Source: Dryococelus australis (Eukaryota > Arthropoda > Insecta > Phasmatodea > Phasmatidae). From it: a stretch of 64,000 nucleotides of DNA. The notes beneath the pieces were generated by a model. It saw only the letters and a list, made by a program, of their open reading frames with translations, made no database searches and was not told where the DNA came from. The translations under genes and the position numbers were made by a program. Numbering within the stretch: position 1 is the first letter of the stretch; every line of letters starts with the position of its first letter. Positions 48,666-62,500 of the stretch are shown here, piece after piece. The stretch spans positions 312,778,184 to 312,842,183 of the forward strand of contig CM057009.1 of assembly GCA_029891345.1 (NCBI GenBank). Direction: 5' to 3'.

Positions 48666-49185
48666 TGATAGCTTGCAACATGCCATTTACTGGTAACACA
48701 CATCTTGTTCAATAAATGTGTTACCGAAAGATGAACATCCGTAACACCTAGATAACATGACAAGCATATTCCTCAACACTATCAATCAGAAAATATATCT
48801 TTGTTCATAGAAACATTTCTTCTTAGTTCTCTCAAATTTAAGCTTATTACAAAATGTTTGGGAATTCGCTGTTTCCACGGGCAGTTTTCAAATACACAAG
48901 TAAATTTTACAAATCAGCATAACTACTCATTTCAAAGGACGATAAAACATAGTTCTTACAGCAAAACCTACCACCTTGCTAGATAAATGCATGCTGATAT
49001 TACAGTTCAACTAAACATTATGCTTCCAAAAACCAACCACCATAAATCATGCAAGGCCAACATGCATTAAAACAACACTGCAAAAAATACAGCTAAGCTA
49101 AAATTTGAAAGCTATTAACTACCAAATTTTCAAAGCTACTTGATCAAATGTTGCAAAACTCAACACACAACTTAACAACACTCAC
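48666..49185. other. Atx2 intron between pogo-like copy 2 and the PAM2 exon
   Basis: AT-rich, with no coding or repeat signal. The donor of the PAM2 exon lies at its right edge in gene orientation. Confidence 0.6.
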
Positions 49186-49409
49186 CGGCGTAAATGGTTT
49201 CGAGTTTGGATTGTAGACAAACTCTTTGGCATTTGGATTCAAGGTGGATTTTTTCAGTGTTGCTGTTACTTTCTCGGCAGAATCAGACTGCACACTGGTG
49301 GACTCGTCCTGCGGCACTTGCAACTGCAACTTCGTAACCTCACTATCAGGCTCGGACAGTTTGAAGTCCTGGCCAAACTTTTTCATGTCAATAATTCCTT
49401 CTTCACGGC
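49186..49409 (-). CDS. Atx2: Ataxin-2 exon with PAM2 motif
   Basis: This minus-strand exon encodes about 74 residues, beginning REEGIIDMKKFGQDFKLSE and ending STLNPNAKEFVYNPNSKPF then TP. LNPNAKEF is the PAM2 core, by which ataxin-2 binds the MLLE domain of poly(A)-binding protein; the STLNPNAKEF form is characteristic of this family. The KKFGQDFKL stretch before it also fits ataxin-2. The donor is CCG|GTGAGT at 49186/49185, at a codon boundary. The acceptor is best placed at TTTAATGAAG (AG at 49411-49410), completing a split codon. The frame is open further upstream to about 49452, and an alternative AG near 49450 exists, but those residues do not look like ataxin-2. It splices in phase to the exon at 17812. 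Confidence 0.9.
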
Positions 49410-50604
49410 CTTCATTAAACACAGACACAAACCATATGAGAGTGCACTGCATTACTTTGGGTATAAATGAAAATATTTATATATTACTGATTATATAATT
49501 CCACCATTACGGACAGACCGTGTTACTTCTTTGAAATTAACTTACACTTTTTGAGGGTAAAATTTATGCATGCTTACAACCAAGAAATTACATTTATTTG
49601 TTTGTTTTATTACAGTGTAAATAACATTGAATTAAGTAAAAAAAAAAAAAAAATCTAATATAGACAAAATTAAAACTTTCTTTTATTTGTTTACAAGCAC
49701 CACCAGTTTGAAAGTTAGGGATGAATAGTTCAAATATTTTGATAACATTGAAGAAATTAACTTGGCACTGAATTTAATAACATCTGCATGGTGTTTATAA
49801 CACAAACAATACTGACACACAATAGAAAAGAGGTATCTGGCTCTATGCAGAGCTCCATTCCCCATTAACGAAAAGAAATGAGCTAAGGACAGAGTAGCAG
49901 TCGGAGAATGAATATGACAGGAAAATGTGATCCCCCAAGAAAAAGCAAGGAAATCTCCATCCAAAAATCCCCAGTCCATGAAGGCCTGAATTAAAACAGT
50001 GAACTTGGAAACTGGAAGATAGCCAATCATAGTGATGAAACTGCAATACCAAGAGAGTGAGGGAAAATAAAAGAAAACTTTGTGTACCAATTATTCTCTT
50101 GCACATGAAACACAACATTAAAGTACTTGTGCAATATGTTCTAATTATATTTAATCTATGGCAATGAATGGTGTTTTGAACACTTCAAATCAACTAGTAT
50201 ATCTAAAGAACCACAGAAAGCAGATTTAAATCAATGCCGTACTGTATAAATTAGTGGTTACAATAATAGTTTCTTTTAGTTTTGTCACAATAGACATAAT
50301 ATTTTCAGCATCACCAGACAAACATACGAACACGTAATGTCATTTTTTATTTATTTCATTTATGTAAAACAAGTAAAACATGAACTGAGTTGTATTTCCC
50401 CAAATCCAATACAGGGGCATAGAAAAAGGTGTCCATGATTTCACAGATAAAAATTCTACAAACAATAAGCAACCAATCTTTGTGAAACCAATGAGAAACT
50501 GTACACCAACCATGCGAGTTTTGGTATTTGTCAATGGGGTGACTTTGAAGTTGCTGGGAGCATGCACGGGTGCCACACTGCCACTCAGTTGCGTCACGGT
50601 AATC
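49410..50604. other. Upstream Atx2 intron, nothing recognised
   Basis: AT-rich. A 135-codon minus-strand open frame (49683-50090) is hydrophobic, lacks known motifs and has no splice support. Confidence 0.5.
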
Positions 50605-51480
<876 letters not shown>

Positions 51481-52734
51481 CATTGCTAATAATTTTGCAC
51501 CTGGATGTAATTTTAGTGTCAGAAACTATAGTGAAGGAATATGCTAAATATCTAGAATAATTTGATACAATAGTTGTTATAAAACAAATCATACTTATAT
51601 TAGTAATAAAACTTTACTAGCACTAATTTTGTTTTTTGACGACGTAGCAATGTGTCACTAACCACTTTTTTCCCTTCGAAAATATACAATTTTGAATAGT
51701 TCATTATAATATTTTTGAAAGCAGTTTTATAACATACTAACATAAATAAAATAAGAATGTAACCATTAAAAATAATAAAATGTGCAATACACTATTTGAC
51801 ATGACCATACGGAACATAAAATCATACTGGATTCATTTTCTAACATGTCTGTCTCAGTATACTTAAAAGATAATTATGATTCAGAGTCCAGTATGTAACA
51901 GGCTACTGTCCTGTTGTCTCGTTGTAGTTCTCAGACTTTGACTACATACTAATGAAAGTTTGTTGATACCAGGATTGGCAATAAATAAAAGGAGTTAAAC
52001 ATTTATGGAAATTTATTGCCGTCTTGGCAAAACCAACTATTGACACTCACAGATGACGAAGAAGAAGACGAAGAAGGAAAAAAGACAATGGCAGCCTTCA
52101 TAAAACAAAACTACTAACTTCAAGAGTTATGAAGACGAGAGAGAATCGTTACTTTTCTCTCCCGGTGACCTATTGACTCCTCGCACTGTTGGAAAATAAA
52201 TTTAATACATATTTGAATTGAAATGTTCGAAATACAAAAGAAGGTTAAAGTTGCGGGCGCTAGTCAGTGTAACGTGATCACTCGTCACAGACTGAGAGCT
52301 GACAAACGATCATGCTGCGACGAACTGTTGTGATACCCGAGAAAGGTCGTGCTTCCCTATGTATTGGTCTAAAGTTTCCCCATTGAAAACATATTGTTTT
52401 TGAGCAGTCGGTCACGTCAGCTAAAGGTGACCTCTGTTATTTTCTTTGTTTCACCATGTCGTGCCTTGCATCTGTTGTTGACATTGTTACTACTGACGGA
52501 ATGAGTAAAGAAAAATAATAAATTTGGAAAAACGAAAATATCTGAAATACAAACAAGTTGTCATTGCCACGACCTTTCAAATATTACATGAATAACTATC
52601 CTTGACTGAAATACAGACAACTGAAATATTTCCCGAACATGCTAATTATATATATCTAGCTGCAATGCTACAAGTGAACCTAATATACAAAAATTACTCA
52701 AAGCTGGATTTCACGAAGCATTAAAAAATTAAAA
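51481..52734. other. AT-rich DNA, nothing recognised
   Basis: Includes a GAAGAAGAAGACGAAGAAGG purine run (about 52060) and a moderately GC-rich patch at 52240-52400. No supported feature. Confidence 0.5.
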
Positions 52735-53050
52735 CTTTCCATTTCTGCAGGTTTAGATAATATTCCCGAATTTATTGCTAAAGGCTGCTCCTTGATTTTG
52801 CTCCCATTTTAACAGATGTTATTTTAAAGAAAGTGTACTTCCGCCCGATTATCTGCTTCTTTGGGAACAAGCTATAGTTATACCAATATAGAAAAAAGAA
52901 AATAAACTAAATAATAATTATTATTATATCCATATCTATTCTATGCTCCTTCTAGAGGGTATTTGAAGAAATCATCATCAGGCATTTACTTTTCCATACA
53001 AACATGAAGTTATCGATTTCCTCTACACAAATGAAATTTTTTTGATTAAT
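52735..53050 (+). pseudogene. LINE reverse-transcriptase fragment
   Basis: In successive plus frames: SAGLDNIPEFIAKGCSLILL (from 52744), then ESVLPPDYLLLWEQAIVIPI and KKE, then FEEIIIRHLLF. This is the N-terminal reverse-transcriptase region of non-LTR retrotransposons of the Jockey/RTE type (G.D.IP..I...., P..W..A.V.PI.KK, .FE.I...HL.F). Stops and two frame changes intervene. The catalytic FADD region is absent, so this is a short dead fragment. Confidence 0.7.
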
Positions 53051-55436
53051 ATTTAAAAGGTTAGATGGTAGGTTGGTGTTGACATCTCGTTGATGAGTAA
53101 TATCATTAGAGATGCGACCAGAAAAATTTAAGACTGGTGAGACAATTACATTACAGAGGTAGTATTTTGTAGTATAGGCTATTCAATATAAAATGAACAC
53201 TTCTGAAAGCCCTGATAGATCTACTTATATGCACTTTGTGTATTATTCCACCATATGTAAAATTAATATTACCATAGGCCTCATCACTTTATTCATCCGT
53301 CAGTCAAGTGAAACTGTGATATTATTAAGAAAGTATAAGATATATTATATATCTGCTCAAATTTACATTTCCGTATTTAAAAAAACAGAATGCGAAAGAA
53401 ATAATTTAAGTTATCACTAATAGTTACCTAACACCTTTTATTCAACATTAAGATATGGAACTACTTTCCAATTCATCGTTACTAACTTTGTTGGGCGAAT
53501 GTCAGTCAGTGATCCATTAAAATATATTGACGCCGGTTAACAGCCAGCAGCGCTAGAGCCCATGACGGCGCTCACCACGCACGTCTCACGTGCCATGCAT
53601 ATGCGCAAAGAGGCCAATATTTTGAACTTTCACACAAAATACTATTTTTCAGTGTAAAATGTGTTTTGTATTTGTAGGGTTTAACATGTCTTTAAATGTT
53701 TTGAAGTGTTTGTAATTTAGAAATTGTTTGGTTATGAAATTCAAAGATTCAGAAGACTAATATTCCGGTGTGAACGCAGTCATAAAGAGACATTGAAATA
53801 TTATGAAAAATTCATAAGAAATTTATCAAATGTAAAACAGTATTTAAGTTAATTGGCGCCATTTTATTTTCACTAATAAAATATTTTACTCGGCGTGCAT
53901 AGCACTTCCGCTTTATGTGAACCCCGTAGGCGGCCATTGTAGGTCCATGCGATGCTTGTCTCTGGACAGTCTGTCGAGGAGAGCTGGCTAGGTAAGACAC
54001 TGTCACGTATGCACTACAACCTTCTGTTCACTGATGTTGGTTTCAATAGTCAATTTAGTTACCGGTCAACCTTTGGTTGCGTACATTTTGCCACACATTT
54101 CCCCAGCATTAGGCTTCCACTTTACTAATTAGTTTTGCCCCTGTGGCATTTTTAACTTAATCGAGGAGGAGAAAGATGCCCGAGAGGTCACGCAACCCGC
54201 AAAACTAAAATCAGGTGCCATCCACCTATGTTAGTGGTGTTTCATTGTAATTTCTGCATTATTGCCACACGCAATTTTAAGGGCTTTGTTTTCATGTATG
54301 TATTTGAGGGTATTTTCCATGTATGAATATTTTACGGCAACATCATGTATAACCACGTGGCTAACACACACCAAGTATTTGTATACACCATCATTGCGTT
54401 TTGAGCGCTTATTTATGTAATATTGTAGGTGCAATATTTTATTCAGGTTTCTATGTTCAATTTTGTCAGGGTTCCGTGTAATTTTCACGTATATTTATGC
54501 TTTATGTGTTTAACCACACTGTCATTTTCATGTTTGATTTTACCGCCATCAGGCATGCTACATGCCTGCAATCACTTAAATTGTAAAGAGAATAATTTTC
54601 TCACTTAGAATAACATTTTTTCTGAATTTAATTTGCAGTTTTCACAAAGAAATATTGCAATTCCACCTGCACCACATGGTCCGCTATGAACTTCATACAG
54701 CGGCATCCGCGCCATCTAAACTTGTTTTCACACGTGTATATTTATTGTCAATACTCATCTCATGTCCCAACTTGTTTCATGTATCTTTGAGGGTTTATTT
54801 AATTTTGTAATTTGTGTATGGTGCAATTACTCCCGTCCTAGCCGGCTCTGTCTATAGGCCATCACCACACTTGCCAAGTGCTGGCGGACGAGCCCCGATG
54901 AGTTTGTGTTTGTGATGCCGAGTAATCACACGTGTTAATATGTTTCATAAAGTGTTTTTTTATTTGTAATTCAGTGTCCTGTTTTCAGGGAAAAACCGTC
55001 AGTTCACCCTAGTAATTGTCTGCCCTCTTCCCTTGTGAAGGCTGTGCTTTCACGCACATCAGTGAGATCATCCATCTAGGCGTGGGCTAGATTAATTATG
55101 AGCTGGAGAGCACCCAAGCGGAATTGCCTAGTCATGACCGAGATAATCATTATTTCATTGGCACGTTGATGTGTAAGCATAGTAACAATAAAAACAAGTC
55201 TAAAGTGAACTTACCTCTTTTATTCAGTAGTGACAGTAGCCACACATATATTTTATTAAGTGTTTATTTCAAAGTGATGTTTAGTAAAAGTTTAGTATTG
55301 CCTACGTGTTTGTAAGTACGCACGGGTGAGACGGATACACAGAACCCACAGCATCCCTAAGAACCTTGAGTCTCAATAGTGCGGTGATTGGGAAGCACTG
55401 CTGGTGCCCATATTACCAGTAAGTATTTGTGTCATC
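53051..55436. other. Mixed non-coding DNA before Gypsy-type copy 2
   Basis: AT-rich with CpG-containing patches at 53530-53600 and 53860-54000. The latter has GGCGGCCATTG and a donor-like CTAG|GTAAGA, which could mark a promoter and first exon, but nothing joins to it. The part from 54800 on may be the upstream region of the retroelement, without recognisable pol blocks. Confidence 0.4.
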
Positions 55437-56480
55437 GTTTGCCTCGTGTCTCACCCAACGGCGTCACTTTCTGCCCCGGCAAAGCATACCCTGTTCCTCT
55501 ACCTACAGGATGACCAAGGAAGCCCAAGACGGCGTGGACACACATAGCCGCCGATCTGATGGAACTACATCCCCGGAGTACGAAGGGAAACACATATTTA
55601 TTGGTAGTCACAGACCAGTAATTTAGGTAGGTAGAAGCCCTTCCACCACCCAGTCAGGAATCCACCCTTATCGTATGAAAAATGGAGACAGAGGTATTTT
55701 TATGTTAAGGATACCTGAAGGGCATACTGACTGACTATGGCACTCAGTTCACGAGTCACCAATGGCAGACAGCATGCCAAGGATGGGGGGTAGAGACATG
55801 GACTACCCCACCATACCACCCTCAGGCCAACCCCACTGAGCAGAGGAATCAGGAGATAGAGAAGTGCCTCTAACTCAGTGTGGGGAATAACCACCGACAT
55901 TGGGATAAACATATACCGACTATCTTGTTTGCCTTTCGAAGTCAGACAAATGAGGCAGTGAATATAAGTCAGAGTCAACTACTTCTGGGCCCGCCCCTAC
56001 GCCGACTGGGCGACTGACAATGGGACAGCGAATCAACGGATACGCCACACACTGAGGACATCCAACTAGCCACACTAGCTCGTACCATTACAGCCCAGAA
56101 GGCTCAGGATGCCTATATTCAATGAAAGTACCCTCAGCCAAAGACGGGGGTACGAGAGTTCAGTCTTGGAGAAGTGATCTTACTAAGAACTCATCCCCTC
56201 AGCAAGGCTAGCAATCAGTTAGTGCCAGCCTCGTTGATAAATGGGAAGGGACCATACCACATAATAGGCAAACAAGATAACTATTAGGCCAAAGACCTGC
56301 GGGGACGAATTTGAAAGGCCACCAGAGGCCAGATTCGACCATTCCTGGGCAACATGCCCAGAACAGAAGACGGTGAAGCCATAGATACATCTCCCTGGCA
56401 TTCCAAAGACATGGATGACCCGACGCCTATCATGGAACCTCCCGAAATTGAGCCAAGGCCAGCGAAGAGGCCCAAGGTAT
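55437..56480 (+). pseudogene. Integrase (Gypsy pol), broken
   Basis: The first block around 55540-55600 has AADLMELHPRSTKGN in one frame (first Asp). Then comes TDYGTQFTSHQW near 55728 (second Asp), then TTPPYHPQANPTEQRNQEIE with the catalytic Glu 34 residues after the second Asp. A stop follows KCL. Downstream, FAFRSQTNEAVN and then REFSLGEVILLRTHPLSKAS (about 56150-56210) form the C-terminal block, followed by a GPYHI word. Several stops lie between blocks. Integrase inserts element DNA into the host genome; this copy cannot. Confidence 0.75.
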
Positions 56481-56796
56481 GAACTGCAAACTCCGATAGG
56501 GAGCCAAGCTACTCAGCACCTTGGAGAGTAGACTTAGACCAGCGCCGAGGAGCTGCTTCCGTCAGATCACTGCCCTCGACGTCTCTCAGCTACGCACAGA
56601 AAGTCGCAGCCAGACGTGACAAAGTGACCCCTAGCTGCTCGAAGTGTCATGGCATAGACCCCCTGAGACCGGGAGTACACCCCACCTATCGAGCCGAATC
56701 AGTAAACGATCGGAATCGCTATTGGTGAGGGGGGTAGAAATAAACTGACTGCCTACCCATCTACCTAGTACAACTCCCGAGCCCGAGATCAAGGTT

Positions 56797-57291
56797 GTGC
56801 CAGCTTCCACGAAGCTGACTCCTGTTACTGATGGCAAGCAATCAAGACAGCAGGGGGCGTCGAGCGCAGTCAACAACAACGCTCCACCCCAACCTCCTGC
56901 CATGCAGGAAACCTCACCCGTCGGCACCATTAAGGATGAGAGGCCCGTTCTGCCTCCCGCTCGATCTGGGACCAATGAATTAGACATTGAGGCAATCGAT
57001 GCCTCCCACTACCCTACACCTGGTACAACTGCCTCACCACAGAACCTGGATGTCGTGACCGCCAATGCTTCCAACTTTCCGGACGTTAGACGAGGAGCAT
57101 CAGAAGTCAAGGTGGAGGGCGGTCGACCGCCACTCCCTCGCACTGCCACTTCACAAAAACTTCCTACCCTACGGGTAGGAACCAGTGCAGGACCTTCCTG
57201 TGTCACTGCCCCACACTGCCTCAGCATCCCTTGTTCTCATGCCCTACCTATCAGTAGCTGCAGACGCAGAAGCCTCAACACCACGTACTGA
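56797..57291 (+). pseudogene. Pro/Ala/Ser-rich post-integrase frame
   Basis: A 164-codon open frame lies after the integrase C-terminal block. It is rich in Pro, Ala, Ser and Thr and probably disordered, with no recognised domain. A comparable Pro/Ser-rich frame (5382-5663, minus) lies after the integrase of copy 1. This suggests a 3' extension of pol, or an extra ORF, in this lineage. Confidence 0.4.
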
Positions 57292-57460
57292 ACCACGTCG
57301 CCTGATGCCCCCTCGTGCCGCCAAGGCAGATTCGATGCCTGGCCGGTACCGAGAATCACAGTGGAGACCCATGCCAAGGTTCACCTGGCTATATCCAGCC
57401 CATGCCGCACTCAGGCCGAGAGGAAGACCGGCAAAACATAAACCCACAAAACAATTGTAA

Positions 57461-60400
57461 GTGCAGTGCTTAATAATATGAGAACCCAATGTAAGTAGTT
57501 GTAAATCACTACTAAAATAGTGAAACAGGACTCATTACAGACCTGTAACTAGTGACAAACTAGCTGCCCAGTCAAAGACAGTGAGAAATAAGCAAAGAGA
57601 CTCACATTAGGCTAGTTCAATATTGTGAAATGACAACAGTTAGCCTACCAAGCTGTCATCAAACAGGGGAAGTGAAGGAACCAGTGAGGTAAATTAAATA
57701 AAAATTATTCAGACACTCGACTAAGTAATACTTGAAATAATTGAACTCGTAAAAACAGCAGTTATTACGCTGTAGTAATTTAGGTCAGTAAAGAACAAAC
57801 ATTATACACCTCACCAGCGATAAAGTTCCGGAAGTTCATGGCCGACAGCCCACACGCACATGCAGCATCACGTATAGACATTCACCACAGTGCCAGTGTA
57901 TACATGAAGACAAAATACATCACAGATGTACATATTAGAATTAGAACTACTTATAAGACGCACTCCCGCAAGGGACTAAGGTAGCTTAGATTTTTATTAT
58001 AAATTACTTGATGTGTAGGTACACAAATAAATATGCCTTTGATTTTTCTTAGTGTCCATGTGAAGATAACACCTACGAAGATTGAGTAAGTTTCTTGCAG
58101 GGTTATGCATTATTGTAACTATGTTTCTATCATTTGTTTATTTGTGTACTTGTTTTGAATATCTTATGCACCAACTAAGAGTCGACATAGAACTCTGAGC
58201 CACAGAGCTCCTATGAACTCACCACGGTGAAACCAGGTGCAAGGTATCTTAAATTAAATTTTATTGCAGTGTGACGTTTGCTAGTTTGTAGTGACCAATG
58301 TGCGCCAATAATCCGAATGTTAGAATAATTTCTTAAAGTGTACTCGTATTGTTCGTTAGTCGGTCAACCAAGGTGAAGGAGGGCCTCGGGTTGAGGAACA
58401 CTCAACCTGTTACACGTAACTGTTTTGCTTGCTGTGAGACCCACAGTGCAATTTTTCTTTCATAAATCACCACAGCAAGCTCCGTGATAGTTATTAACTT
58501 TACCCTGCGTTCCGCGAGTAAGGCTTGTACAAACTTTTTTATTACCCTTTGTATTTGCCACATCGTTTTTACATGTTTTAATTCCAAGGTTCCTGTTGTA
58601 AATATTCTTGTAATTAACCACAGTACTATGCTGAGTTTTTGTCAACGACATGCATAAACCAAGTAGGCCAGTGGGACACCCGATACCCCACGTCATTCCT
58701 GATACTAATCCTCAGCACAGGGGAGGGGGACCCAATAGCAATGTGCAGCACTCTGACTCGCCAGGACAAGGGACAGAGAGGAAGCTTGCCCGAAGAGACA
58801 GACAGAACTACAGCTGGCACGCCACACGACACACATGTCTAGCCCGCCCCAGTGCACAGAGCAAGCGGAATTACAGCGGTCAAGCAGCCGAACATTAACT
58901 GTCCCACCTACCTGATTGAAAATTTTTTTTCTTCCCAACTCTACTCCCAGAGAACTTCCAGATGATGAGCGAGCATACCTTCATCACACTCTACTCCACC
59001 GAATTTACATGATGAGTCTTCATCGCAACGGAGGGAGGGCGAATTGACACGTGCTGCTCCCACGTCTTTTTAATATAATTGATTATGACTCATCTAACTA
59101 GTACTCCTACTACACCCACGTAAGAGTAGAACACTGCCAACTTAGTATACGGATGTTGCGGGTCGCCACAACCCTGGACGGCGTTTCCGAACATGTGGAA
59201 ACTAACATTGTTCAAGCCAGCGAGCACACCGCCCTCCTCTCCCCCACGCCGAGAGCCTACAAGCAGTCAGCTGCCTCGGGGCACAGTTGAGCGCCACCGA
59301 ACACCCCTCCCCCGGTATCATGTTAGAGGTGATGTCCACACTCCCACCGCAACCCGGCGCTGCACCTGTCCTTCGGACTACAAAAGTTCATGCACGCCCA
59401 GGCGTCCTGGTTCATTACTGTCTGAATGCACCACAAAGTTTATGCATGCATCACTTCATCTTTCTGAATGTGACTCTTTATACTGCAGCAGAAGGGCACC
59501 AAGGAAATGTGTACTGGGTGGATGACCAGAAAGGACATATTCGTAAGGTCTCCTACATGCAATAACGTCCTTACTACGGCCTGAACGGGAATCGAACAGG
59601 GACGAAGCCCCCTGCGAAAGCCCAACCCCGGACACCCCAGAGGCGGACAAAGCATCCCCCTCCCACCCGTGACAGCAGGCCGTCATTCCTGGACACGGGA
59701 AGAGCAGACCCCCCCCATACATACAAGAAGGAGAACTTCCGAAGGAGTTTCTCCCCTACCAGACCCCAAGTTACGCACCACCCCGAGTACCCTGCCATCA
59801 TTTAAACCCTGCCGGACACTACCGCATGTCCGACCTGAGCCTTCGTGGCACAAACTGGATTGCTCACCCTGGCCTTCTCTCCCGGGCGCGGCTGCATACC
59901 CGCTACCGCCAGGATCGGTATCGGCAACCACTCCCCTGAAATGGCGGAGCCCCTACACGATAGCGGTACTAGGACGAAAGCGCTGCTACCCTACTCATCC
60001 TACCCCTTTCCCGGTAAGAATGGCGAGAGTGGACGAGTAAAGGAAGGAAGCCTGCCACAGCCCTTATCAAAAACGGTCAACTTGGTGACAGACGACGGGA
60101 ACTTGCAGAGAGAGGCTGGAGTGGAGGAGAGGTACAACTGGGTCGCGAAGTCAGTAAACCCTTTTAACCAGCTGTCCGCAATATCCCTCCACCACCGGGA
60201 GCAGACAGATTAAGTGAGTACCGTGCATGGGTCACCCACGCAGGTGCCGCGAGGCAACATCAGCCCACTGCCACGAAGGCCAAACCTGAAGCAGATGTCA
60301 CTAGCAGCTCGACCGCCGTTATTTAAGCAGACGCCATCAGCACCCAGGACGCTGATCCCATGCAGCCACCTACAATCTGGCCCACTATGTGCAAGACGCA

Positions 60401-62500
60401 CGTACCATGTCCCCGGACGCTACAGTGAGACGCCATGGAACGTGCTTACTTCATGTTGTTGGCTTACCACCTCCACTGCAATGCCCCGAAAATGAGGACG
60501 CCTGCTTGAACGGCGCATCTCTAAGCACCAACTATCTACACCACCAGCACCTGAGTGAGTACCTGGCAGACACCAGCATTTGGACTATTACGCATCATCA
60601 TGAGTAACCTCCTACATAATCACATAGTAGGGAGCGATAATGATAGGAATGCCTGGAACCTAAATTCAACTAGAGTGCAAGAGCTTGTTAGATAGCTTAG
60701 TAGGGAAGGCTAGGTATCATTGCAACACCTCATACCAAAATCCTAGCCCGATAGGATACAGTGCAACGAAAGTACCTGCACTGAGAGTAAACTTGCTATT
60801 CTAAGACTGAGAATTCAAAACAAAAATCATATTGGTAGCAACCAAGATGCCACACATTAATGAGTGTCAGAATTAATATAACCTACCTTCTATTAATGGA
60901 CATCAGTAAAGTTAAAAATAACATTTATTTTTGTACAAAATGAACTTGATCTCTAGTTTGCTAACCAGAAAGTTTTGTTTGCAGAGGTAAAAGTAACGTA
61001 GAGTAAAACCCGAAAGCAGACTGGAAAATTGATGTTGCATAATATCCCCGGAATGCACCCCTCCCCCCGCCACCCAAGTGCTCACTTTAACGTAAGCATT
61101 GGATAAGAAATTGAAAGTTTTGGTTGTTCCGCTTTGAAAATTAGTACAACGCATTTAATGAAACGCCAAAGAATCCCATGAGCACTGATAGGAAGTGTGA
61201 TTTGCGTAATGGAAGCCTATCAGCAGGCCCGTGAACATGAATGATTTAACCCTCTCAATTCCTCACAATGCGACTGGATGAACTTGTTTAAAGAACCCAC
61301 TATAAAAATTGAGTAAGAGCATGAGGCGAGAGCTCGCTGTGGGCACCCCGTAACTGCCACCCTGCTAATTCCCAAATTTCTTAAAATTTTTATTAAAAGT
61401 ATTGAAATGCAAACAGCACCAAAGTGACACTACCCTGTGAACTTATCTAAACTTACAAAATAGTAAAGTGCATTTCGTCTACAGGTCAAATACCTAACAA
61501 ACCCCCTTTTGTGTTTTTTTTGTTACATCAACAAACATGAACATGTATTTAACTAAGGCGAAACTCCTTATGAGTAACACAATCCCCATTATCACGTTTC
61601 ATAGGTGTTGAAATTCGCATTGGCATTTAATTGTGTTAATCCAGAAGTAGCTTATGAAGGCTCCTCCACACCAGCTGACTGTAAGGACAGCTCTCTCTCC
61701 AGAGGTAATCAGACGTCCTGTACCCAGCAACCCTTTACCCCAGTCAAATTCCTTGACTACTGCGGTAGCAGATCGTTGCGATGCTAGTGCCCTTCTGAAC
61801 AATCCCCTTAACTGAAGAGATGCTGTAAATTGCATAATTCAAACGTAGAATACCTTTCACATTTTTATTTTATTAATTATTTGCCAAGCTCACCTTTGCC
61901 TGTTCCAGTACATAATATATTTTAATTAATATTTTAGCTAGTTAATTAATCTTGTATACGTCAGCTGGGACTTCCCCATTTTCCATTACCGTAATAAATA
62001 TTACATGAAATTGATTTATTGATTTTGTCGCCTACCATAATTTTAACTTTAGATCCCAGTTTTATTGTGTTAGTGTTGTGTGAATACTATCTGTGCAATA
62101 GAAAGATCCCGCTGAAGACTAGATGTGAGTTGGGCCGAACTCCACAGGAGACAGTGTGTACAGAACACTTAAGTCTGGAAAGACACGCCGCTGCTCCTGG
62201 GTTTTCGGTGCTTCCTCATCTGCCCTCGGTGGCATCCTAATACTGGACTGCCTATTTAAATGTAAGGGCCTTGGGTGTGACTGCACACATCCCCCAAAAC
62301 TGCACGTCAGCAGAAAGGTCAGAAGGCTGTACAAAATGCACACTAATAAAAGTGGTGCTAACAGCTGTGCCCTACACAGAGAGTGACGTGCCTTGGAGGC
62401 AAATAAATTCAGACGGACACCGAAGTTACGAGTGAGATCACACCCTAAATTTCGCAAACCGAATACATACCTCGACCCATTTTGCTATTTATCCCTCTTG
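57461..62500. other. Unclassified, partly GC-rich, probably repeat-derived DNA
   Basis: 57461-58630 is AT-rich. 58630-60650 is GC-rich with overlapping Pro/Arg-rich frames on both strands but no recognised motif. It may be the gag or leader part of a retroelement related to Gypsy-type copy 2. 60650-62100 is AT-rich. 62100-62450 has a TATTTAAAT box near 62250 in GC-rich DNA, recalling the LTR-like blocks elsewhere. Confidence 0.35.

Larger units (their letters stand above)
55437..57460 (+). mobile_element. Decayed Gypsy-type LTR retrotransposon (copy 2), 3' pol part
   Basis: On the plus strand: integrase core, integrase C-terminal block, then a Pro-rich frame, the same order as the minus-strand element at 4560-7258. 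Shared words (WTTP.YHP, NPTE..NQE, HPLSKA) suggest the same lineage. No RT, RNase H, gag or LTR could be identified around it, so either those parts were lost or they lie in the unclassified neighbouring DNA. Stops and frameshifts make it inactive. Confidence 0.68.

Noticed and set aside
49683-50090. 135-codon minus-strand open frame just upstream of the PAM2 exon
   Set aside because: Hydrophobic, without ataxin-2 Lsm or LsmAD words and without acceptor/donor pairs; probably chance.
53860-54000. CpG-containing patch with GGCGGCCATTG and donor-like GTAAGA
   Set aside because: It could be a promoter and first exon, but no downstream exon or start codon context supports it.
59575-59610. B-box-like GTTCGATTCCC on the minus strand
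   Set aside because: The flanking bases do not form a T-stem and there is no A box at a suitable distance.
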